Shown here piece after piece: positions 51,725-59,010 of a DNA stretch of 64,000 nt. Both the position numbers and the translations under genes were made by a program. The stretch is from Curtobacterium sp. MMLR14_010. GTDB taxonomy: Bacteria > Actinomycetota > Actinomycetes > Actinomycetales > Microbacteriaceae. Below the pieces are notes generated by a model that was given only the letters and a program-made list of their open reading frames with translations, did no database searches and was not told the origin of the DNA. Numbering within the stretch: the stretch's first letter is position 1; the number at the start of each line of letters is the position of its first letter. The stretch covers positions 151,677 to 215,676 of the forward strand of contig NZ_MJGV01000057.1 of NCBI RefSeq assembly GCF_001865015.1, in the 5' to 3' direction.

Positions 51725-52378
51725 TCAGGCGGTGAAGGTCCAGGTCATCGGCACGGAGGCGGCGAGACCCTGGTAGCTGTTGCCGGCGCCGGAGTCCAGC
51801 GTGACCGCGAAGTTGAAGGGCGTGGAGGCTCCGGCGGCCGGGGCGGCGGGCATCGTGAAGGCGGTGGCAGCGGCGCCCTTGAAGGAGGCCAGCGTGCCGG
51901 AGAACACCGTGGTCGCACCGGAGGTGATGACGATGTTCATCTTCGCGCACAGGTCGGTCGCGGAGCCGGTGGCCGAGGTGGGGGTGGTCTGCGTGCAGGC
52001 CGCGCCCGGGGTCAGCGTGAAGGTGCTCGCGGCGGCGGTGCCGGTGTTCTTGATCGAGATCGCCGTGTTGACCGTGTTGCCCGGGGTCATCGTGGTGCTG
52101 CCGCCGAACTTGTTGATCGTGGCGCACGTCGCGGAGTTCGTGGAGACCGAGCCGCCGTCAGTGCTGAGGCAGGTGACGGTCGCACCGGCGTTCTGCTCCT
52201 GCATGATCAGGGTGCCGGCTCCGGCGGTGTTGTTGGAGTTGGTGATGCTCGCCGCGAACCCGGACAGGGTGCCGGTGAGGGAGAGGGAGAGCAGGACGGC
52301 TGCGAAGATGCCCGCCGTCAGCGCGACGGGCGCAAAGCGGAGGCGCTTCAGCGGGGAGACGCGGAGCGGGTTCGACAC
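51725..52378 (-). CDS. TasA/CalY-like secreted fibre protein
   Basis: A 217-residue exported protein. Signal region FAPVALTAGIFAAVLLSLSL ends in GTLSGFAASITNSNNTAGAG, the TasA/camelysin-type start GFxA(x)ITNS, after which comes a Ser/Thr/Ala-rich beta-sandwich (NTAISIKNTGTAAASTFTLT near residue 105). Four cysteines in two pairs may form disulfides. TasA proteins form extracellular fibres in biofilm matrix; in Actinobacteria the role is less clear. SipW and a second substrate-like gene follow; a divergent MarR regulator lies upstream. Confidence 0.85.
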   Translation of the reverse strand: MSNPLRVSPLKRLRFAPVALTAGIFAAVLLSLSLTGTLSGFAASITNSNNTAGAGTLIMQEQNAGATVTCLSTDGGSVSTNSATCATINKFGGSTTMTPGNTVNTAISIKNTGTAAASTFTLTPGAACTQTTPTSATGSATDLCAKMNIVITSGATTVFSGTLASFKGAAATAFTMPAAPAAGASTPFNFAVTLDSGAGNSYQGLAASVPMTWTFTA

Positions 52379-52428
52379 GGGGTACCTCGATGTTCGGGAG
52401 TTGTGGTGGCCACCGCAGGGCGCGATTG

Positions 52429-52441
52429 CTTAATCATTAAG
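52429..52441. promoter_or_regulatory. CTTAATCATTAAG palindrome between the TasA-like and MarR genes
   Basis: A perfect 13-base palindrome in a strongly AT-rich island (52420-52460), with a nearby AGTCAA that reads TTGACT toward the TasA-like gene as a possible -35. TTAAT...ATTAA palindromes are common MarR-family operators. Its place between the divergent genes makes it the likely MarR site. Confidence 0.6.
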
Positions 52442-52581
52442 ATAGTCAAGCGTTCATACACATGCCAGCCCGCGCTCGACCCCAGAGCAGGGGGCACCCG
52501 TGAGGGAGGCCCCAGTGGATCACCGCTTCTTGCACACTGCCGTGTAGTGTCCGGCGTCGAGACATCGAGGGGGAGACCGAC

Positions 52582-53052
52582 ATGGAGCCCGGACGGCTGG
52601 ACGGCGACGGCAGTGAGCTCATCGCTGCGTTCGACTCGGTCGTGCGGGCGAACGCGAGCGTCGTCACGCAGGTGAGCGCCCGCGCCGGCATCCACGAGAG
52701 TGCCCTCCGCGCCCTCACCCTGATCAGCGACACCGGGTACTCGACCCCGACCGAGGTCGCCGGGTACCTCGGTCTGACCTCGGGCGCGGTGACGAACATG
52801 GTCGACCGGCTCTCGGCCGCCGGGTTCGTCGAACGGCAGCGCAACCCGAACGACCGCCGGGGATCGCACCTCGTGCTCAGTCCCGCGGGCACCGCCCTGG
52901 TCGCCGAGGTCCGGCAGCGCTACGCCGACGTGCTCCGGACGGTCGACACCGCCGGCGCCGAGGACCTGCTCCACGCCCTGAGCGACATCGCGAATGGCCT
53001 GCTGCAGCAGGCGGCCGCCATCTCCGCAGCGAAGGACCCCGACCCCGCCTGA
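52582..53052 (+). CDS. MarR-family transcriptional regulator
   Basis: A 156-residue winged-helix repressor. The HTH is STPTEVAGYLGLTSGAVTNM near residue 54, recognition followed by the wing VERQRNPNDRRGSHLVLSPA near 81, the MarR signature. Divergent from the TasA/SipW/LamG locus and likely its regulator. ATG at 52582. A hairpin (53108-53129) follows, and a damaged copy of its wing region lies further on at 53221. Confidence 0.9.
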   Translation: MEPGRLDGDGSELIAAFDSVVRANASVVTQVSARAGIHESALRALTLISDTGYSTPTEVAGYLGLTSGAVTNMVDRLSAAGFVERQRNPNDRRGSHLVLSPAGTALVAEVRQRYADVLRTVDTAGAEDLLHALSDIANGLLQQAAAISAAKDPDPA

Positions 53053-53107
53053 CCGGTGACGTCAGGATCGTTGTGACGCCGTCGCCGACGTGTCAGAATG
53101 CTGATGT

Positions 53108-53129
53108 CGCTCCCATCGAGGTGGGAGCG
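53108..53129 (+). terminator. Hairpin after the MarR gene
   Basis: CGCTCCCA and TGGGAGCG form a perfect eight-base stem with a six-base loop, 55 bases after the MarR stop. No U-tract. Likely terminator. Confidence 0.5.
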
Positions 53130-53220
53130 GAAGTGATCCCTGGGAGATCCTGCGGTACAGCGGGGCCCGGGGATCAGCGCTGTCAGCGGCGTTGCTCGTG
53201 GACGACCATCCGCTCCCGGA

Positions 53221-53335
53221 GCGCGGTGGCGAACGCGGTCGACCGGCTCTCGGCCGCCGGGTTCGTCGAACGGCAGCGCAACCCGAACGACCGCCGCGGA
53301 TCGCAAGCCGCCCTCAGTTCCGCGGACCCCGCCCG
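53221..53335 (+). pseudogene. Broken second copy of the MarR gene
   Basis: 53221-53312 repeats 52784-52875 with only a few changes, including about 58 identical bases in a row across the HTH wing (VDRLSAAGFVERQRNPNDRR). The following bases (CCCGCCCGACCGGTCA) resemble the 3' end of the intact gene, so the copy is a partial duplication with an internal deletion. It has no start region and the frame does not make a MarR protein. It lies in a 446-base gap (53053-53498) that otherwise holds only the preceding hairpin. Confidence 0.75.
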
Positions 53336-53498
53336 ACCGGTCACGACTCCCCGTCAGCGCACCGCCGAGCGGCCACGGATCGTCGGTACCGGATGCTCTT
53401 ACCGACGCATTGTGACCAACCAGCGGAGCTGTCGGCACCCCGGTCGGGGACCCGACACGAAGTGCGATCTCACGGCCGGGGTGGAGCTCGCCGGACGG

Positions 53499-53759
53499 CT
53501 ACGACTCGTCGGCCTCCGCCCGCACGGGCGACGTCGCCGGGGACGCGCCGGACGACGGGACGGACGCGGGCGACGGGGACCCCGTCGGCGCGAGGAACAG
53601 CGCCGGCGCAGCGGGGTCGGCCGCCGCACGGCTGACCACCTCGACCTCGATGTCGAGCCCGTGTGCCGGGTCCTCGTCGAGCTCGAGACCGTTCTCGGTC
53701 ACCTGGTCCTCGGGGATGGCGCGACCCTTCGAGGGGTCGAACGCACTGCTCATCGACAT
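53499..53759 (-). CDS. Small acidic protein, twin copy 1
   Basis: An 86-residue protein beginning MSMSSAFDPSKGRAIPEDQV, acidic in the middle and Ser/Pro/Ala-rich at the end. No family recognised. It shares the start MSMS-x-x-FDP and about 30 upstream bases with the next gene, so the two are tandem duplicates. No membrane segment. Confidence 0.55.
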   Translation of the reverse strand: MSMSSAFDPSKGRAIPEDQVTENGLELDEDPAHGLDIEVEVVSRAAADPAAPALFLAPTGSPSPASVPSSGASPATSPVRAEADES

Positions 53760-53792
53760 GCGACGAGCATGCCCGCCGCCGATGAGCGGAGC

Positions 53793-54113
53793 CTAGGAGT
53801 CGAGCTCGCTGTCCTCCGACAGCTCCTCGGACAGGTCGCCCGCGTGCAGCCGGTCGCCGGGCTGCGGGCGGCGGAACACGGGGCCGCCGCCGGCCTCGTC
53901 CTCGTCCTGTAGTCGCTCGGGCGATGCGTCCGCTTCGTCCGACGTGGACGAGACCCCGCCGGAGACCGAACCCGAGTCCGAGTCCGAGTCCGAACCCGAG
54001 TCCGAGCCGTCAGCACTCCGCCCCTCCTCGACCTCGAGCTCGGAGGCGTCCGAGCCGTCCACGGGGACGTCACTGCCCTGCTGTTCCGGATCGAACGGTG
54101 CGCTCATCGACAT
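53793..54113 (-). CDS. Small acidic protein, twin copy 2, with Ser-Asp repeats
   Basis: A 106-residue, very acidic protein starting MSMSAPFDPEQQGSDVPVDG, with a run of SD dipeptides (DGSDSGSDSDSDSG, residues ~35-48) encoded by GAGTCC hexamers near 53970-54006, and an ending GDRLHAGDLSEELSEDSELD. Probably disordered. Shares start and upstream DNA with twin copy 1. Function unknown. Confidence 0.55.
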   Translation of the reverse strand: MSMSAPFDPEQQGSDVPVDGSDASELEVEEGRSADGSDSGSDSDSDSGSVSGGVSSTSDEADASPERLQDEDEAGGGPVFRRPQPGDRLHAGDLSEELSEDSELDS

Positions 54114-54147
54114 GGGGCGAGCATGCTCCGCCCGGGTGAACGGCGGG

Positions 54148-57100
54148 TCAACGCTGTCCGTCCGACGCGATGAGCTCGAGCTGCGTGAGTTCGACGTCCG
54201 TCGTCGCCGTGAACCGGAACACCGACCCGCCACCACGGAGACGGAACACCCGCGTCTGCCCGGCCCAGTCGAACACGGCATCCGTCACGACGACGGCACC
54301 CGAACCCGAGCTGGCGTCCACACCAGCACCCGCACCCCCGAGCGCGACCTCCCACGAGTACGTCCCCGCCGCAGCGACCGTCACCGTGTAGAGCGACGCA
54401 GACCCGACGGACACCGGCACCTCGACGACGTCCCCCGCAGCGAGCGCCGTCACGGTCCGCCCGGTGTCGTCCGTCAGCGGCGAGGCCCCGACGGGCAGCA
54501 CGTCGACCGGGGTGTCCCGGTACCCGTGCACCTCGGACGCCGAGACGGGCCGCGTGTCCGACGCCCACCCGGTCGGCGACGACGACAGCGACACGACGAT
54601 CCGCGACGCCCCGACCACCACCGCGTGCGGGATGCTCACGGACGTCCAGGGTTCCCCGTCCACGGTCACCGAGGCGACGAACCGACCGACGCCGGCGGTC
54701 TCGATGACGGTGGGCGAGCCTCCGACCGGTCGCAGCACCGCGCGCCGGACCGACGGCGGCACGATCACGTAGGACCCGCTCGCCGGTGCCAGCGGGTACA
54801 GCCCGACCGTCGCGAAGACGTACCAGGCGCTCATCTCGCCGTTGTCCTCGTCGCCGGGGTACCCCTGGCCGAGGTCCGAGCCGACGAACAGCCGGTCGAC
54901 GGCCTCGCGGACCACGCGGTGGGCATCGTCGTGGCGGCCGGTGAACATCGGGAAGAACGGGATGTGGTGCGCCGGCTGGTTCGACAGCCCGAGCATGCCC
55001 ATGCGGACGTCGCGGGCCTCGGTCATCTCGTGGATGGTGAAGCCGTAGTGCCCGGAGCGGTCGGTCGCGCCGGTCTCCTGGGTCGCGAAGAACCGGTCGA
55101 CGGCGGCGTCGAAGCGCTCCGTGCCGCCGTGCAGGTCGACGATCCCGGCGCCGTCGTGGGGGACGGTGAACATCGTGCCCCAGGCGTTCGTCTCGGTGTA
55201 GTCGCCGCCCCACTGGTCGGGGTCGTGGCCCTCGCCCTCGCGCCACTCGCCGTCGGGCCGGCGGCCGATGAAGAACCCGCGGCGGCGGTCGAACACGTTC
55301 CGGTACTGCAGGGACCGCCGGGCGAACCACTCGGCCTCGGCGCGGTACCGCTGCTCGCCGACGGGGTCGGTGGTGCGGTCCGCCAGCGCGGTGGCAAGCA
55401 CCGCGATGCTCCAGTCGTTGATCGCGGCGTCCAGGGTCCAGGACATCCCCTCGCCGGTGTCGGTGTCGACGTGGCCGCGGAAGGCGCCCGGGAGGCTCCC
55501 CTTGCGTCCCACACGCTCGTCCCGTGGCGGGACGGTCGCGTTCTTCACCGCGCTCCGGTAGGCCTGCTCGACGTCGAAGCCGTCGACGCCCTTCGCGACG
55601 AGGTCGCCGAAGACGGTGTCGCTCGTGGTGCCGGTCATGCAGTCCTCGGCGCCGGGGGCACTCCAGCGCGGGGTCCAGCCGCCGTCGTGGAAGTGCTCGA
55701 CGAACCCCTGGGCGAGGTCGGCCGCGGTGTCCGGCGTGAGCAGCCCGAGGAGCGGCCAGGCCGTGCGGTAGGTGTCCCAGAACCCGTTCGTGGTCGTCAT
55801 CGCGGAGTCGACGACCTCGGGGCCGGGCTCGTCGCGGATCGGCTCCGCGAGCACGGCGCCGTACGGGGAGCGGTGGCGCGGGCTGCCCGTGAGCGCGGTC
55901 TCCCCGGCGCGGTTCGGGTAGAGGAACAGCCGGTACAGACCCGAGTAGAGCGAGGTCAGCTGGTCGTCGGTCGCGCCGTCGACCTCGAGCGTCGCGAGTT
56001 CGGCCTCCCAGGCGGCCTCGGCCCGGGCGCGCATGGCGTCGAACGACCCGGCGGCGTCGAGGTTCGCGCGGGCGTCCTCGGGCGAGACGGTCGAGATGCC
56101 GAGCAGCACGTCGGTGTCCCCGGCGACGGTGAACCACCCCGCCAGCACGCCGTCCGTGACCGCGGTGTGGTCCTCCGTCACGCCGGGGACCCGCACGTGC
56201 ACGAAGTGCGGCGGCGTGCCGGGGCGGTCGTCGAGGTGCGCGTCGACGACCCCGGTGCCGTCGGCCTCGACCCGGACGGTGCAGTCGAGCAGCCGGCCGT
56301 GGTGGTCGAACACGATGCTCCGCACGCCGGTGAAGCGGAAGCCGAGGGCGAACTCCCCCGGGGTCATCTCCGCGGTGACGCCGTGCTCGAGCGCCACCCG
56401 GTAGCGGTGCGGGCCGTCGAGCTCGTCGTCGTGGTCGAAGGCCAGGGCCCGCGCGGTGCGGTCGACCTCGGGCCGGGCCAGCGGGGAGGGCATCACCTGG
56501 AAGACACCGCGGTCCCCCATCCACGGCGACGGGATGTGGCTCGTGGCGAAGGCCTGGATCGCGGGGCGGTTGTCGCTCGCCCGGTTGTGCTCCTGGTACG
56601 CGTACGGCCACCGGTTGCTGGCGGCGTCGGTCATCGGCAGCCCGAAGACTCCGCCGTGCGGCAGCCCGACGAGCGGGGCGTTGTTGCCGCGGGAGAACCG
56701 GGACGACGCCTGCGTGCCGCGGGTGGTGCGGACGTGGTCGAGCGGGCGGGTGGGGACGGGGCGGCGAGGTGCCTCGATCCGGACGTCGTCGAGCCAGCCA
56801 CGGAGGGCCGGCGACGGCACGCCGCTGTCCGGTGCCCCGCCGTCGTCCGCGGCGGGCGTGGCGGAGCCGAGCCGGGCCTCCAGGCGGTCGACGACGCGCC
56901 CCGTGACGGACGCCAGGTCGACCTCGCGCCGGTTCCACTGGTCCACCCACTGCTTGCGGGCGGCGTCCTGCGCTGCCGGGGTCAGGGCGTCGCCGTACTG
57001 GTCACGGGCGTCGTCGGACAGCCGGGAGCCGTCGGTGAAGACGACGTCGAGGGTGAACGCGGTCGCGTCCCAGAAGTGGGCGAGGTCGGCCTCGGTGGGC

Positions 57101-57318
57101 TCGTCCTGGCCGTCGGGCAGGGTGCGCTCGGGGAACCAGACCCAGGACAGGCGGTCCCCGGCCCGGATCGTCCGCCCGGCGAACCCCGGGACGACCGCGT
57201 CGACCGTGTCCGATCCCGCTGGGCGCTCGACGAGGAGTCCCTCGAGCGACGTGAAGCCGACATGGTCCCTGGCTGCGACGGCCGTCGTCGGGCCACCGCT
57301 CCGTTGCAGTTCTCGCAC
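54148..57318 (-). CDS. Glycoside hydrolase family 92 alpha-mannosidase
   Basis: A 1,056-residue enzyme. The N-terminal beta-sandwich is followed by a large helical catalytic domain carrying the GH92 signatures YDTYRTAWPLLGLL-like (FWDTYRTAWPLLGLLTPDT near residue 520), HIPFFPMFTGRHDDA near residue 788 and GYPGDEDNGEMSAWYVF near residue 820. These calcium-dependent exo-mannosidases usually act on host or plant glycans and are mostly exported; no signal peptide is evident here, so it may act on imported mannose-containing material or be secreted otherwise. The C-terminal ~170 residues form an additional beta domain. Confidence 0.92.
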   Translation of the reverse strand: MRELQRSGGPTTAVAARDHVGFTSLEGLLVERPAGSDTVDAVVPGFAGRTIRAGDRLSWVWFPERTLPDGQDEPTEADLAHFWDATAFTLDVVFTDGSRLSDDARDQYGDALTPAAQDAARKQWVDQWNRREVDLASVTGRVVDRLEARLGSATPAADDGGAPDSGVPSPALRGWLDDVRIEAPRRPVPTRPLDHVRTTRGTQASSRFSRGNNAPLVGLPHGGVFGLPMTDAASNRWPYAYQEHNRASDNRPAIQAFATSHIPSPWMGDRGVFQVMPSPLARPEVDRTARALAFDHDDELDGPHRYRVALEHGVTAEMTPGEFALGFRFTGVRSIVFDHHGRLLDCTVRVEADGTGVVDAHLDDRPGTPPHFVHVRVPGVTEDHTAVTDGVLAGWFTVAGDTDVLLGISTVSPEDARANLDAAGSFDAMRARAEAAWEAELATLEVDGATDDQLTSLYSGLYRLFLYPNRAGETALTGSPRHRSPYGAVLAEPIRDEPGPEVVDSAMTTTNGFWDTYRTAWPLLGLLTPDTAADLAQGFVEHFHDGGWTPRWSAPGAEDCMTGTTSDTVFGDLVAKGVDGFDVEQAYRSAVKNATVPPRDERVGRKGSLPGAFRGHVDTDTGEGMSWTLDAAINDWSIAVLATALADRTTDPVGEQRYRAEAEWFARRSLQYRNVFDRRRGFFIGRRPDGEWREGEGHDPDQWGGDYTETNAWGTMFTVPHDGAGIVDLHGGTERFDAAVDRFFATQETGATDRSGHYGFTIHEMTEARDVRMGMLGLSNQPAHHIPFFPMFTGRHDDAHRVVREAVDRLFVGSDLGQGYPGDEDNGEMSAWYVFATVGLYPLAPASGSYVIVPPSVRRAVLRPVGGSPTVIETAGVGRFVASVTVDGEPWTSVSIPHAVVVGASRIVVSLSSSPTGWASDTRPVSASEVHGYRDTPVDVLPVGASPLTDDTGRTVTALAAGDVVEVPVSVGSASLYTVTVAAAGTYSWEVALGGAGAGVDASSGSGAVVVTDAVFDWAGQTRVFRLRGGGSVFRFTATTDVELTQLELIASDGQR

Positions 57319-57358
57319 GACCCCACCCTATTTGCTCCAGTGGATGGACGAAACCCGC

Positions 57359-58060
57359 TCAGTCGGCGGCGATGCGGGCGAGCCAGTCGCGCATCAGGCC
57401 GCGCTCCGCCGGGGACAGCACGGCGAGGGCACGGTCGTCGGCGGCGAGCCGGACAGCCGCAGCACGCGTGTCCGCGGCAGCGGTGGGTCCAGCCTCGGTG
57501 TCGTCCGTCAGGATCGCTGACGCCAGCGCGTCCCAGGCGGCGTCCGTCAGCGCCGGGTCGCGCTCGTCAGCCGGGGTGCCGAGCAGCGCCAGCACCAGGC
57601 CGACGCCGATCGCGTGCACGAGCGACACCGCGCGGGCCTCGGGCACACGGAGCCGCCCGGCGAGGGCCACGCGGTGGATCCGCTCGCGCAGGACGGCGAT
57701 GCCGCGGTCCTCGGCCTCGGAGCGCGGGCGCAGGGGGTCCGAGAGCAGGGCGATCAGGCCGGGGTTCGCCAGGCCGAACGTGACGTGGGCGTCGAACGAG
57801 TCGCGGAGGTGCTCGACCGGGTCGACGTCGTCCGGCACCGTCTTGCCGGCGACGTAGGCGGAGAAGACGTGGTCGGCGACCGCCTCGAGCAGGCCGTCCT
57901 TGTCGCCGAACTGCCGGTAGATCGTCGGTGCCTGCACGCCGGCCGCAGCGGCGACGGCCCGGGTCGTGACGGCGTGGGGCCCGCCCGAGGCAAGCAGCTC
58001 GGACGCGACGTCGACGATGCGCGCCCGGACGGTGTCGCGTTCGGTCGTGACGATGCTCAT
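57359..58060 (-). CDS. TetR-family regulator
   Basis: A 233-residue regulator with N-terminal HTH (TTRAVAAAAGVQAPTIYRQF, residues ~31-50) and a C-terminal domain typical of TetR_C regulators. Divergent from the NmrA-type gene by 86 bases with facing half-sites between. The C-terminal ~70 residues include an Ala-rich linker. Start ATG at 58060. Confidence 0.92.
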   Translation of the reverse strand: MSIVTTERDTVRARIVDVASELLASGGPHAVTTRAVAAAAGVQAPTIYRQFGDKDGLLEAVADHVFSAYVAGKTVPDDVDPVEHLRDSFDAHVTFGLANPGLIALLSDPLRPRSEAEDRGIAVLRERIHRVALAGRLRVPEARAVSLVHAIGVGLVLALLGTPADERDPALTDAAWDALASAILTDDTEAGPTAAADTRAAAVRLAADDRALAVLSPAERGLMRDWLARIAAD

Positions 58061-58067
58061 GGACCAA

Positions 58068-58089
58068 CGATAACGCGCTCTTGTTACCG
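58068..58089. promoter_or_regulatory. Facing half-sites between TetR and NmrA genes
   Basis: CGATAAC (58068-58074) and GTTACCG (58083-58089) are near-complementary (six of seven) eight bases apart, within the short AT-richer intergenic region. Placement and size suit a TetR operator controlling both genes. Confidence 0.5.
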
Positions 58090-58146
58090 CTGGTTTAGCG
58101 ATGCTACTGTCCTGACGTTTCCACTGCTAACACGAAGGACGTAACC

Positions 58147-59007
58147 ATGATCATCGTCACCGGCGCCACCGGAGCCCTGGGCTCCGCAACCGTCCACGAA
58201 CTCCTGCGCCACCTGCCGCCGACCGAGGTCGGGGTGAGCGTCCGGGACACCGCGAAGGCGCAGGACCTCGCCGGACTCGGCGTGCGGGTCCGTCAGGGCG
58301 ACTTCGCCGACCCGGACTCGATGGCCCACGCGTTCGAGGGCGCCGACCGCGTGCTCGTCGTGTCCGGCTCGACGCTCGGGCCCGACGGTGTCGCCCTGCA
58401 CGCGGCGGCGGCTCGGGCAGCGCGGGACGCCGGCGCGTCGCGGGTGTTCTACACGGCGCACCAGAACACCCGGGCGGGCTCCCCCGTGCCGTTCGCCGTC
58501 GACCACGCCGCGACCGAGGCCGCACTCGCCGAGCTCGGGACCCCGTGGACCTCGCTGCGGAACGGCTTCTACGCCCACACCGTCGGCTGGCTCGTCGCCG
58601 GGGCCGTGGAGCGCGGCGAGCTGCTCCTGCCCGAGGACGGCCCGATCTCGTGGACCGCCCGCGAGGACCTGGCCGCCGGCGACGCCGTCCTGCTCGCGCA
58701 GGGCCCGACGATCGACGGCCCCACGCCTGCCCTCACGGCGTCCGAGGCCGTCACGTTCGACGACGTCGCCCGGGTCCTGTCCGAGGTCAGCGGCACGACC
58801 GTGCGCCGCACCGTCGTCGACGACGAGGAGTGGCTCGCCCAGCAGGTCGCCCACGGGACGCCGGAGCCCGCCGCACACCTGATGCTCGGCATGTTCCAGG
58901 GCGCCAGGGCCGGCGAGTTCGACCAGGTGGACCCGCTGCTCGGCGAGCTGCTCGGTCGGGAGCCGCTGCCCGTCCGCGCGGCGATCGAGGCCGCACTCGC
59001 CCGCTGA
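58147..59007 (+). CDS. NmrA-type NAD(P)H:quinone oxidoreductase
   Basis: A 286-residue extended SDR. Cofactor motif VTGATGALGSATVHE near residue 4, second strand GVRVRQGDFADPDS near 48, and the NmrA/QorB-like pattern FYTAHQNTRAGS near 101 and LRNGFYAHTVGW near 138. Probably a QOR2-type quinone reductase or a redox sensor. ATG with GGACGTAACC before it. Regulated, most likely repressed, by the divergent TetR. Its stop is three bases from the convergent kinase stop. Confidence 0.9.
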   Translation: MIIVTGATGALGSATVHELLRHLPPTEVGVSVRDTAKAQDLAGLGVRVRQGDFADPDSMAHAFEGADRVLVVSGSTLGPDGVALHAAAARAARDAGASRVFYTAHQNTRAGSPVPFAVDHAATEAALAELGTPWTSLRNGFYAHTVGWLVAGAVERGELLLPEDGPISWTAREDLAAGDAVLLAQGPTIDGPTPALTASEAVTFDDVARVLSEVSGTTVRRTVVDDEEWLAQQVAHGTPEPAAHLMLGMFQGARAGEFDQVDPLLGELLGREPLPVRAAIEAALAR

Positions 59008-59010
59008 GCG

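Noticed and set aside
52421..52460. AT-rich island as a phage or plasmid attachment site
   Set aside because: No integrase, tRNA or direct repeats nearby. Better explained as a promoter/operator between divergent genes.
53073..53912. 279-codon open frame spanning the broken MarR copy
   Set aside because: It joins the duplicated fragment to antisense of the acidic gene, has no ribosome site and makes no recognisable protein.
53944..57783. 1,279-codon open frame opposite the GH92 gene
   Set aside because: No family signature and Arg/Val/Gly-biased sequence, while GH92 motifs are intact on the other strand.
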